From JAUVKA01 sp964465145 (GTDB lineage: Bacteria > Bacteroidota > Bacteroidia > Bacteroidales > UBA12481), in NCBI GenBank assembly GCA_964465145.1, contig CAYXJR010000005.1, forward strand, positions 38,545 to 102,544: 64,000 nt of DNA, given 5' to 3'. Below, one piece after another: positions 55,625-63,994 of the stretch; the stretch's first letter is position 1, and each line of letters begins with the position of its first letter. The notes below the pieces were generated by a model that ran no database searches, was not told the origin of the DNA, and saw only the letters and a program-made list of their open reading frames with translations. A program made the position numbers and the translations under genes.

Positions 55625-57187
55625 TCACTTTGCTAAAATCTGATCTGATGAGGGGACAAGCTGAGCTGTCAGATCGGGGTCCGGCATGTCGGGGTCTAAG
55701 GGGAACATCGGCCTGTTGATCCTTCTATATCCAAGGCGTTCAAGATCCTGATCAACCCCGCCAGGAGTTTGCGCCATTACCCAGCCGGCTCTAATATTAT
55801 AGAGTTCAGGCACTAAATAGCCGATTTTTACCACCAGGATGTCGGTCTCACGGGGATTTAGCCCCAGTCTGGTAAAATCTCTTTCCATGTGGTAAGGCTT
55901 GCGTTTTTTGGTTACAATAACATGCATACTGCCAGTCCTGACAACTACTTCAATTTCTGCGTTCTGGTCACCCTGTTCTATTGCTTCAACGGTTCCTGAA
56001 AGAAGGACAGGGGGTGCATATCTGGCATCAACCATAGCCCCGGCATATGCCTCTATTTTCCCTCCAACACCAACTTCAATAGCCTTTTTCACCAGTTCAG
56101 GTCCCGGAATCGATGCATAAATCAGTGAGGGTCCATTTTCTGATTTGAATTCAGGCCGCTTAAGGATTTCTGTCAGGGTCCAGGTTACATCACCTGCCCC
56201 GCCGGCAGTTGGGTTATCTCCCATATCGCTGATAATGAAAGGTTGTTTTGTACTGGCGATGGCCATATTCAGGCTCTCTTCCAGCGAAGCAACAGGGGCC
56301 ACAAATTCGAATTCCCTTCTGACATCCCAAAAGCTTTTAGCCAGTTCTTCAGCCGTTCTGATAACTTTATCCTTATCATCCCCGGTAACCATTACAACCC
56401 CGTGATTACGCGGTTCATCAGCCCATGCATATCCGATCCAGATGGCTGCATCGATTATTCCTTTCTGGTTTGCTGCCGGGGCCACTTTGGCATATAAGCT
56501 TTTTCCGGGCTCAATCCTGGTGCTGGTCTTTTCACCCGGCAGGAGTATGGGTACAGGTATCCATGCCTTATATCCAGGTTTTCCCTTCCCATTCTCCAAT
56601 CTTTCCAGAAGGTTTTCCAGGGCTCTCTGCTTGGATTCCAGGGCATCCTCATGGGGTGCCATCCGGTAGCAGGTTATCAGGTCGGTGTTTTCAGCCAGCT
56701 TCCATGAAACATTTCCATGTAAATCCATTGAGGTGGAGATAATGGTTTTTTTGCCAACTACTTCCCTTATCCTCACGATAAAGTCCCCTTCGGGGTCATC
56801 CAGGCCGACCACGCTCATGGCTCCATGGATATCAAAAAAAAGGCCATCGTATGGCAGGTTTTCTTTAAGCATCTGCAAAGTCCTGGTAACCAGCGATTCA
56901 TATGCCTCCCTTGTAACAATCCCCCCGGGAAGGGCATTGCTTCGCAGTGTCGGAAACCAGATTGCCCGGGAACGGTCAACGGAATCGGGGGCCATAAATG
57001 GATATAGGGTGAAAATATCATCACCTGTCCGGGTTTTAAAGGCATCCTCCTGTGTTTGCGCCGGGGAGAAAGTGCTTGATTCAATACCAATTCCGGCAAT
57101 GGCAATTCTGGGAAGCTTGCCGGTTTGATTACAGCCGGAGAGAACCAGTAATACCGAAGCGGTGAGCCCAAAAATTATCTTTTTCAT
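55625..57187 (-). CDS. M81 family (MlrC-like) metalloprotein, exported
   Basis: The 520-residue protein has a lipoprotein-like signal (LVLSGC), then IAGIGIESSTFSPAQT (first metal motif) and LFFDIHGAMSVVGLDDPEGDFI with the second, STSMDLHGNVSW and RMAPHEDAL. C-terminally it has SDMGDNPTAGGAGDVTW. This is the M81 pattern of microcystinase-linked MlrC, a zinc protein often annotated as a metallopeptidase in many bacteria with no microcystin link. Exported location is unusual for MlrC and worth checking. Confidence 0.9.
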   Translation of the reverse strand: MKKIIFGLTASVLLVLSGCNQTGKLPRIAIAGIGIESSTFSPAQTQEDAFKTRTGDDIFTLYPFMAPDSVDRSRAIWFPTLRSNALPGGIVTREAYESLVTRTLQMLKENLPYDGLFFDIHGAMSVVGLDDPEGDFIVRIREVVGKKTIISTSMDLHGNVSWKLAENTDLITCYRMAPHEDALESKQRALENLLERLENGKGKPGYKAWIPVPILLPGEKTSTRIEPGKSLYAKVAPAANQKGIIDAAIWIGYAWADEPRNHGVVMVTGDDKDKVIRTAEELAKSFWDVRREFEFVAPVASLEESLNMAIASTKQPFIISDMGDNPTAGGAGDVTWTLTEILKRPEFKSENGPSLIYASIPGPELVKKAIEVGVGGKIEAYAGAMVDARYAPPVLLSGTVEAIEQGDQNAEIEVVVRTGSMHVIVTKKRKPYHMERDFTRLGLNPRETDILVVKIGYLVPELYNIRAGWVMAQTPGGVDQDLERLGYRRINRPMFPLDPDMPDPDLTAQLVPSSDQILAK

Positions 57188-57323
57188 AAGAATTGAGAAT
57201 TATAAACCTTAAAGATAACAACTCCGGAAATCATATCCAGCTCTGTTATGGATATTCATTCGGGCAGACATAATGCATGGTTTGTTCATTTAAAAACGGG
57301 AGCAGGGGAAACAGCACTAATTG

Positions 57324-57994
57324 TTACTTGGTTGTCGGCCCTCCCATTTGGGTGAAAACACTGTCGACAGGTTCCCAGAGTTCAATTTTGTTCCCTTCCG
57401 GATCCATAATATGGACAAATTTCCCATAATCATATTCCTCTATGCTGTCAACTATGGTAACGCCTTTTTCTTTGGAGAATGTTTCCAATTTGGCGTTTTT
57501 CTCGTAGGATCTGTAGTTGATTTGGTAATACCTTGGGTTTTTATCAATGTCCTTGGGAATTTCTACCGTAATCTTGCAGCTTTTTGCATAGGGGATGGGG
57601 AAATAGGAAGTACTGCCCCCAACTCCTCCTTCTGAATAACTGGTATGGGGCATGACAAATCCCTGTCCTGCTCCTTCAATCCCAATCTGGGTCAGATCAT
57701 AGGCCGGTATGCTGAATTGAGCCTCTTCTGAGCCATCAAAATAGAATCGGAGAATGGGTATCTGATCTAAAGAGGTGATCCAGATACGGGTGATGGCCCC
57801 CGGGCCTTTATGGTCAAGCATCACTTTCTCAATGCGGCCATTGATTGTATCAACCCGGATGAAATTGCCACCGTCGTATCCAGGAGGCTCTCGAGGGTGA
57901 TTATTTTGTTTTTACTTACCTGACACGAAAAGCTGAAAAAGCAACAGACCAGAAGGAGTAGGAGGGTAGGGAGTGGATGATGGATCTTCTTCAT
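57324..57994 (-). pseudogene. DUF2961 lipoprotein fragments fused to the C-terminal half of a VOC (glyoxalase-fold) protein
   Basis: The 5' end (ATG 57994) gives a lipoprotein signal (CCFFSFSC) and KIITLESLLD, as in DUF2961 exported proteins, then shifts frame. A second frame gives NFIRVDTINGRIEKVMLDHK and PGAITRIWITSLDQIPILRF, and YYQINYRSYEKNAKLETFS, also DUF2961. At about 57485 it switches without a stop into GVTIVDSIEEYDYGKFVHIMDPEGNKIELW, the end of a VOC/glyoxalase protein. At least two deletions are needed, the second fusing two different genes. Confidence 0.7.
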
Positions 57995-58000
57995 TATTGT

Positions 58001-58257
58001 TTATTTCTTGTAGTCCGGCACAAATTGGTAGCTTCCAGCTTCGAGGCTGATAACCGCTGATTCATCATCGTATGAATCCGGCTGAGTATCGGGTTAAGCA
58101 CATCCATCCCAATAGGATCCACACGGTACTCACATCTTAAGTGAGTGACTGAAAAATCCTGTTGTCTTTTCGGGGTGCATTCCCCCATTAGGATTAAGAT
58201 GGCGACGGATAAGATAAAGATGAACCGCCTGATGCCTTGGAGATTTTTCATGGTCAT
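58001..58257 (-). pseudogene. GH78 alpha-L-rhamnosidase stub: N- and C-termini only
   Basis: From ATG 58257 (or 58251) the frame encodes a lipoprotein signal (LMGEC) and SVTHLRCEYRVDPIGMDVLNP, a standard GH78 N-terminus. Then in a shifted frame SYDDESAVISLEAGSYQFVP and a TAA at 58001, resembling the normal GH78 C-terminal strand. About 1000 residues of catalytic protein are missing between. It sits between the DUF2961/VOC chimera and the GH32 gene. Confidence 0.7.
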
Positions 58258-58320
58258 TGGATTATTATATTTGATTCGCTTCTTCTTCAGAGTCCCAAAT
58301 ACTAGCCAGATCATAGATTT

Positions 58321-59919
58321 TCATTTCCAGGCTGATTTAAGTTCGTATACTTTAAGTTCATGAATCTTGACAGCATCAGCATTACCATGGATCTCCAATC
58401 CAATATCCTTCTTGGCTTCAGCCAATGGCTTAACAAAGACTATTTGTCCTTTCTGAAAAAATAATTCAACAGAAGTGCGGTCTATTAAGATCTCAATGTC
58501 GAATACCAGGGATCCAGGATCGCGTTGAGGTGTTTGTTCACCGTTAATTTCATCCGCGTTTGCATCAGCATATTTATTCCCTTTATAATCGATGGATAAT
58601 CCTGAGCCATTAAGTGATTCTACTTTTGCTACCACGTGCAGTAAATCATGAGAAATCGCTTTCAATTTTTCATTGGCTTCCGGGATGCTTAGTCCGGAAA
58701 GGTCATGTGTTTTAGTATGCAAACTTTTAATGGCATCAATTGGTTCGCTGAAAATCCGGACTCCTTCATTGGTGGTTCTCAGAGTCAATTCGGTAGGAAA
58801 ACACATCATCTGACTGAAAGGCATGTCTTCAGTTGGTATTGTTCCCCATCCAATCTGGATTCGCTTTCCATCCGGGGTATTGTTATAGGTTTGGGCGGCA
58901 TAATGATTGCCATGGGTGTACCTGTATTTTCCATATTTTGGGATAAAGGTTTTCCCGTTAAAATCTCCTAGCAAGTATGTGCCTGATCCGCCATAAGCCA
59001 CCCAAAGAGTGTGATTTGGGTTACCGTCTATTGGTAGCTCAAATAATTCCGGACATTCATAGAATCCATTTATATGACTTTCTTTTTCCCAGTCTTTTAG
59101 GTTTTTAGAGGTATGGAAACTGATGCCTGCTACCTCGTACAAAGCCATAACCCATTCCTGATTGGGTTCATACCAAATCACCTTTGGGTCACGTGTTGGA
59201 CCGACCACCGGATTGCCTTCATACTTGGTAAAGGTGCGGCCCTTGTCAAGACTGTAGGCAATGCACTGGACTTCGACGCCTTTTTTATCGGCCGTGAAGG
59301 CGGCAACCAGGGCATTCTTGCCCCAGCCCGCTGTGTTGTTTTTATCGATCACTGCACTTCCGGAGAACATAGTTCCTAAAGGATCAGGATAAAGCGCATC
59401 GTTAAGTTCGGTCCAGTGAACCAGGTCAGGACTTACCGCATGTCCCCAGGTCATATTCTCCCAATGGATTTCATAGGGGTTGTGTTGATAAAAAAGATGA
59501 TATTCCCCATCATGGTAAACCAGCCCGTTAGGGTCATTATTCCAGCCCCTCCTTGAAGAGAAATGGAATTGCGGCCTCTTGCTTTCCTTATACAGGCTGT
59601 CTTCTCCCGGAAAGGTATCAGCAAGATGAATCTTACCCAGGCCTTTGACATTCTCTGAAAAAATGAGCTTCAGGGTTTTGCCCTTATAGGCAGATACATC
59701 CTTAAACACCCAGTAATCAGGTTCTTCATCGGCAATCCTTATGACCGAATACGTCAGGGTGTCATTATTTATCACAAAATGTACCTTCTGGCGGTTTTGC
59801 TGCATGTCGACCGGGAAATTCAGGTACTGCTTGTCGATTTTGAATTCTTTTACGATTTCCTGGCCGAAAAGGACAGATGATGCCAGGATGAGACTGAGGA
59901 TAATGCTGAGCTTCTTCAT
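58321..59919 (-). CDS. Secreted GH32 fructosidase (levanase/inulinase-like)
   Basis: The 532-residue protein has a signal peptide, a small N-terminal domain (~20-105), then the GH32 five-bladed propeller: nucleophile Asp in GWNNDPNGLVYHDGEYHLFYQ, HWENMTWGHAVSPDLVHW, transition-state Asp in GPTRDPKVIW and acid/base Glu in FYECPELFELP. The final ~130 residues are the C-terminal beta-sandwich. It hydrolyses beta-linked fructose. No fructose-specific SusCD or kinase is near. Full length. Confidence 0.93.
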   Translation of the reverse strand: MKKLSIILSLILASSVLFGQEIVKEFKIDKQYLNFPVDMQQNRQKVHFVINNDTLTYSVIRIADEEPDYWVFKDVSAYKGKTLKLIFSENVKGLGKIHLADTFPGEDSLYKESKRPQFHFSSRRGWNNDPNGLVYHDGEYHLFYQHNPYEIHWENMTWGHAVSPDLVHWTELNDALYPDPLGTMFSGSAVIDKNNTAGWGKNALVAAFTADKKGVEVQCIAYSLDKGRTFTKYEGNPVVGPTRDPKVIWYEPNQEWVMALYEVAGISFHTSKNLKDWEKESHINGFYECPELFELPIDGNPNHTLWVAYGGSGTYLLGDFNGKTFIPKYGKYRYTHGNHYAAQTYNNTPDGKRIQIGWGTIPTEDMPFSQMMCFPTELTLRTTNEGVRIFSEPIDAIKSLHTKTHDLSGLSIPEANEKLKAISHDLLHVVAKVESLNGSGLSIDYKGNKYADANADEINGEQTPQRDPGSLVFDIEILIDRTSVELFFQKGQIVFVKPLAEAKKDIGLEIHGNADAVKIHELKVYELKSAWK

Positions 59920-60341
59920 AGTATTAGAGTTGTTGCAGGTAGCTGATTATTAATTACTAAAGTTTCACACTTGAATTCAATGTACAAAAGATTAATTGAT
60001 TATAATTTGAACTTATGTGTTATATTTTTGTTTATCAATAAATTAATGTTTCCATTTTCGGTTAAGTTACCTTTTTCATCTCATCAACCCCCTCATACAG
60101 GGTCTCTATCAGTCTTAACAGCTCAACGAACAGTCCCCATAGCCTTTCATTCAGTCGGGATTGAATAATACCCTCCCTTTGCCTTGGTGGTGTTTGCTTT
60201 TTTTTTGGCCGATTCTCAGGACAGGCCCTGATGTGAGGGGGTAACGCCTAGAAGCAAAGCAAGTAGCAAAGCCTGCCCCGATTTTTATCGTGGGTGACTC
60301 CGGTTATTTCGGGGTCAGCCGCCTACTCGATTGGTAGCCGT

Positions 60342-60473
60342 TTATTCTTTTCTTGTAGATAACCACTTGTCTAAAGGAATCAAAATGGAATTGATTGAAA
60401 TAATAGCTAAAACACCAATCAATGTTTCTATATAATATCCTGCTGCAGCACGTTCTGTCAGTCTGTCATAGGA
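60342..60473 (-). pseudogene. Membrane-protein C-terminal remnant (possibly MgtC/SapB-like)
   Basis: A 43-codon frame bounded by stops reads TERAAAGYYIETLIGVLAII followed by NSILIPLDKWLSTRKE, a final transmembrane helix plus charged tail. The shape resembles the C-terminus of MgtC/SapB-type proteins, but the match is weak. No start codon or upstream body exists. Confidence 0.35.
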
Positions 60474-60589
60474 TTACAAACTTTTTATTAAACGAAATAT
60501 ATTTTCAAAGTTACTGCTATTTTTTTCTGTTAGGCTTGTGAGTCAGCAAAGATTTAGTTTTTTTAGTGTAGGCAAAAAGGGAAGAAAAA

Positions 60590-60657
60590 CAGTCTGGCTC
60601 TTTGACGGTTTTTGGCTTTAGCATTTGCTTTGAGCAACCCGCCAATGTGCCAGACTG
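60590..60657. repeat. Imperfect 22-bp inverted repeat downstream of the TonB gene
   Basis: CAGTCTGGC (60590-60598) is inverted at 60649-60657, extending to about 18/22 matching positions with a ~24-base loop. It lies just past the TonB receptor stop. It may be a terminator or the edge of a cassette. Confidence 0.45.
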
Positions 60658-60683
60658 TGTGAGTGAGCAATATCTCTTAAAAG

Positions 60684-63077
60684 CTATATAATAATTTTAA
60701 GTCCAAAGAAAAATGTTCGTGGTAAAGCTGGTCCATAAATGTATCCTGCATCACGAAATTCGCCTTTGTCGAAATCGTTTTGATAACTGTTAAAAATATT
60801 TTGAACACCTACATTTAGCTGTAATATAGTGCTACTGCTTGTATTACTTTGTGGAGTGAAATTATTCACACCCTGGAAGTTTCTCAATCTTCGTCGCATA
60901 CGGCGAGAGCCTTTATCTTTTGCTGCTCTTTTTAGTGGCAGCTGATTTTTGAAATCATACGATAGTTTTATATTCATATCGTAAAAATCAGGCGTTTCCT
61001 TCTCAGTGTCTTCTGCTACATAACCTTCAAAATGCTGAACCAACATACTTCCTGTATATGTCCCTGATAAAGAGATATTCAGATTTTTAACAGCCTGATA
61101 ATTAGCAGTTAAATAGCCATAATTATCGGGTGAGCGAAACATTTTTTTCTGAGGAGTTAAATTTTCATTATCACTCCATTTCTGATTTTCTTTGTACTCG
61201 CTTTTTTGAAAAGTAACTCCAAGTTGAAATTGAAGATTTTTTGATGGAACAGCTTTGCCTTCTAAATTTATTCCTTGGACTACCGCTCCCGAACCATTTC
61301 TGCGTTCAAGCATTATGTTTCCCCCGCTATCAGTTCCAATTTCTTCTAATACAAAGACATTATCCAAATTAGTATAGAAACCCTCTATCAGAAAATTAGT
61401 TTGAACCTTGCCAAAAGTTTTGTAAAAATCAGCGGAAGCACTATAACTCTGCGACTTTTCAGTTTTCAAGTTAGGGTCAAGGCGAATAAGAGCAACATTG
61501 CCGCCTACTGCCGTTACATGCAAATCTTCGTCAAAAGCCTGTGGTGCCCTAAACCCGCTTGAATAACTTACCCTTAAACTCATAAATTGGGTTGGGTTGT
61601 AGCGGAAATTAAAGCGTGGACTTATTATTGGATCTTTAATTAAATTATGTTTATCAAATCGACCGCCTATCAGAATGCTGATTTTTTCATTTTTCCATTC
61701 ATTCTGTAAAAAAGCACTTTTGGTATTAACCGCCTGATTAATAATTCTATTATAGCCTAACATTTTATCAATCATTTCGTTTGTGCTGTATTCCGCCCCC
61801 ATGGTTAGTTGGGCTGGCATAAAAAGCAGCGTATCCATTGAATAGGTATATTGCATTCCTGCTACAAATGTTTTATCCTTAGTATTTCCATAAGCGTTTG
61901 GGTCTTTTTGTGCACCATAATAACTTTTGCGGTCAATTTTTTGTGCTGATGAATAAATATTAAAGCGATATTTATAGTTTTTTGAAAAGACATCATATTT
62001 TATACTTCCGGTATTAATATTATGTTCAATCTGCTCTGCGATATCGGCTTCGTGTGGTGGTTGGTTAAAATTATTACCGCCCCTACGAAATTCTCCCAAA
62101 TTATGATATTCAATAGTTAATTTACTAAAATTACCGGGTTTATAAAAACCTCTAAATCCGGTATTTTTTACATTGATTTTGCTAATTTCAGTAAAACCAT
62201 CGTTATCGTAATCAAAAGGGCTCCGTTGTCTTGTTGAACCGAAAATCATTACACCGGTTTTATAATCTGCTGAAACAACCGATGCATTTAAAGATGTATT
62301 GATGTCGGGGGTTTGACCATAAATAAAGGAGGAGGTATTTGTTAATGTAACAGAATTTGTTGTCGGTTCTTTCGTAATTATATTTATTGTGCCTGCGATT
62401 GCATTTGAACCAAATAATGCAGAACCGCCACCACGAACAACTTCAACTCTTTCTATCATATTTGCGGGAATTTGTTCTATACCATAAACTCCTGCCAGAG
62501 AACTAAAAATTGGGCGACTATCAATTAATATTTGTGAATACGAACCATCTAAACCATTTATTCTGACTTGCTGAAAACCACAATTCTGACAATTGGTTTC
62601 CACTCTTAAACCGGGTTGAAAATTTAAACCTTGTGCAAGGCATACAGAATTAGTATTCTCAAAAACTTTGGGACTTAATATATTCACAATAGTTGGTGCT
62701 TCTTTCCGGTTAGTTTCGTTACGATTGGCAGAAACGACAACACCTTCCAGCATTATTTGGTCTTCCTCAATTTCAAAATTAACTTCTATGGTTTTACTTG
62801 CTACAAGAGTAATTTCTTGCTCTTTGGATTTAAAGCCAACACCTGATACAATTATTGAAAATTTTCCAACAGGAAGATTTTTCAAAAAATAATGTCCTGT
62901 TGCATCGGTTGCTGTTCCTATAGTTGTTCCTTTTATTGATACATTTATAAACGGAACGTGTTCTTTCCTGTTTTTATTGATAACATGTCCGTTTATGTTT
63001 GCATCTGTCTTTTTTTGGGCAAACCCTGCTATTGAACAAAATAGTAAGATTAACAAAACCCATAAGTTTTTTTTCAT
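60684..63077 (-). CDS. TonB-dependent outer-membrane receptor
   Basis: The 797-residue protein has a signal peptide (GFAQ), a carboxypeptidase-like regulatory domain (GHVINKNRKEHVPFINVSIKG), a plug with VRINGLDGSYSQILIDSRPIF and EVVRGGGSALFGSNAIAGTINIITKEP, and a 22-strand-type barrel ending ALPRTFFFGLKIII. The plug also has ETNCQNCGFQQ with a CxxC. In this subtype the neighbour is a small His-rich membrane protein (63164), suggesting metal or cofactor uptake rather than glycan import; there is no SusD partner. The ligand is unproven. Confidence 0.92.
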   Translation of the reverse strand: MKKNLWVLLILLFCSIAGFAQKKTDANINGHVINKNRKEHVPFINVSIKGTTIGTATDATGHYFLKNLPVGKFSIIVSGVGFKSKEQEITLVASKTIEVNFEIEEDQIMLEGVVVSANRNETNRKEAPTIVNILSPKVFENTNSVCLAQGLNFQPGLRVETNCQNCGFQQVRINGLDGSYSQILIDSRPIFSSLAGVYGIEQIPANMIERVEVVRGGGSALFGSNAIAGTINIITKEPTTNSVTLTNTSSFIYGQTPDINTSLNASVVSADYKTGVMIFGSTRQRSPFDYDNDGFTEISKINVKNTGFRGFYKPGNFSKLTIEYHNLGEFRRGGNNFNQPPHEADIAEQIEHNINTGSIKYDVFSKNYKYRFNIYSSAQKIDRKSYYGAQKDPNAYGNTKDKTFVAGMQYTYSMDTLLFMPAQLTMGAEYSTNEMIDKMLGYNRIINQAVNTKSAFLQNEWKNEKISILIGGRFDKHNLIKDPIISPRFNFRYNPTQFMSLRVSYSSGFRAPQAFDEDLHVTAVGGNVALIRLDPNLKTEKSQSYSASADFYKTFGKVQTNFLIEGFYTNLDNVFVLEEIGTDSGGNIMLERRNGSGAVVQGINLEGKAVPSKNLQFQLGVTFQKSEYKENQKWSDNENLTPQKKMFRSPDNYGYLTANYQAVKNLNISLSGTYTGSMLVQHFEGYVAEDTEKETPDFYDMNIKLSYDFKNQLPLKRAAKDKGSRRMRRRLRNFQGVNNFTPQSNTSSSTILQLNVGVQNIFNSYQNDFDKGEFRDAGYIYGPALPRTFFFGLKIII

Positions 63078-63163
63078 TAAAATTCCTTTTAAATATTACA
63101 CAATATAATTACTTGAGTAATTAGTTTTCTAATTGCATCAACAAAAAAGGGGTAAATTTTTAG

Positions 63164-63547
63164 CTATTCACCGAAAGAAAGTTGATTGTGAATATTTAAA
63201 GGTGGTGCTCTTAATCCATTCGAGCACATACAAATACGGTTGGCAAAATTCTCGTTGTTCTTTTGAAGAATGTATTTTCTTAAAACTGCTTTTACAATTC
63301 CAAATGAAAAGGCAAGGAATAAAACAGTAGTTAAAAAATGAGATAAGAAATGAATAAAAACAAATCCATTTGCTGAGTGCTGATGATTAACAGGTTTATC
63401 TTTAGAGAAAGGATTATACGGATGAGAGTGAACAATAGCAACTCCATTTACGATATGGGTGTGTGTAAATGATGAAATACTCACGTAATACCCTAAAAAG
63501 AGTAATAACAGGAAGTCTCTCATTATTTTTTTACGCCAGAGTTTCAA
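63164..63547 (-). CDS. Small His-rich membrane protein
   Basis: The 127-residue protein (ATG at 63547, alternative at 63523) has two hydrophobic segments (FLLLLFLGYYVSI and FLTTVLFLAFSFGIV). Between them lies a histidine-rich stretch: HTHIVNGVAIVHSHPYNP and NHQHSANG, and C-terminally CMCSNGLRAPP. The His clusters suggest metal binding. It precedes the TonB receptor on the same strand by 86 nt, probably in one transcript driven by the box at 63566. No named family. Confidence 0.7.
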   Translation of the reverse strand: MKLWRKKIMRDFLLLLFLGYYVSISSFTHTHIVNGVAIVHSHPYNPFSKDKPVNHQHSANGFVFIHFLSHFLTTVLFLAFSFGIVKAVLRKYILQKNNENFANRICMCSNGLRAPPLNIHNQLSFGE

Positions 63548-63565
63548 AAGCTATATTTTTTTTTG

Positions 63566-63573
63566 CAAAGGTA
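63566..63573 (-). promoter_or_regulatory. Bacteroidota-type -7 box for the His-rich/TonB operon
   Basis: The minus strand reads TACCTTTG followed by C, a full TAnnTTTG match 18 nt before the first ATG. If transcription starts 4-7 nt further, the leader is nearly absent, so the second ATG (63523) may be used. Confidence 0.5.
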
Positions 63574-63708
63574 ATTAATTTGAAATAATATTTGAGCGGA
63601 GGCAAGATTTAGCTCTTTGACTTTTGCGAAGCGTTGGCTTGTGTATCGGGCAAAAGGCAATTTGCCAAATGTGCGATGGCTTTCCTTTTCTTTCCTTTGC
63701 GGGTCGGC

Positions 63709-63726
63709 AAAAAAACTAAATCTTTT
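63709..63726. repeat. Inverted copy of a segment near 60547
   Basis: The reverse complement of this stretch (AAAAGATTTAGTTTTTTT) matches 60547-60564, and both are followed by a GCAAA..GG.AAGAAAA-like run. The two lie outside opposite ends of the TonB/His-rich gene pair, in opposite orientation. Similarity is short and AT-rich. Confidence 0.4.
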
Positions 63727-63824
63727 GTCTTTCCAGTCAGTCACTTTTTCTGTTATGTATTTCGTTGTCAAAATTCATTTTCCTTGTCAAGTTTGTAGTC
63801 CGTTGTGTCTTTTCTTCGCCTTGT

Positions 63825-63954
63825 TGCTAACGTTTATGGTATGGTGTCGTGCGGGTTACGAAACGATTTCCTATCAGTTTACACAGACTTTTTTTACGAG
63901 CCACAAACCTTGGCAAACCTCTGAAACCCGCATGCACTATACCATGTGTTGAAC
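63825..63954. repeat. Long folded inverted repeat, attC-like
   Basis: Arms at 63834-63856 (TATGGTATGGTG...GCGGGTT) and 63925-63946 (AACCCGCATGCACTATACCATG) pair with few mismatches around a ~70-nt loop. The element is bounded by GCTAAC (63825-63830) and GTTGAAC (63948-63954). The latter matches GTTRRRY of integron attC sites, and 130 bp is within attC length. The left box matches RYYYAAC only partly. No integrase is in the window. Confidence 0.45.
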
Positions 63955-63958
63955 TAAA

Positions 63959-63994
63959 CCCCGCCAAAGCGGGGTAGCTTTTTAGTGCTACCCC
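63959..63994. terminator. Overlapping competing GC hairpins
   Basis: CCCCGC (63959-63964) pairs with GCGGGG (63969-63974) over a 4-nt loop. GGGGTAGC (63971-63978) pairs with GCTACCCC (63987-63994). The two share four G residues, so only one can form. A strong terminator or attenuator-like structure at the window edge; the gene it serves is not visible. Confidence 0.5.

Larger units (their letters stand above)
59920..60683. other. 764-bp non-genic region with gene tails and an inverted repeat
   Basis: It contains no plausible complete gene. Minus-strand tails end at 60062 (…RLIETLYEGVDEMKKVT) and 60342. AT-rich sequence surrounds them, and an imperfect inverted repeat lies near the TonB gene end (60590-60657). 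Some coding remnants are likely; no RNA gene is recognised. Confidence 0.5.

Noticed and set aside
60529..60535. GTTAGGC as an attC core site matching the one at 63948
   Set aside because: The neighbouring inverted arms do not lie between a matching RYYYAAC/GTTRRRY pair, so the geometry of attC is not met.
63544..63771. 75-residue minus-strand open frame
   Set aside because: It is Lys/Arg-rich with no recognisable pattern and covers the promoter box and AT-rich inverted segment upstream of the His-rich gene; probably chance.
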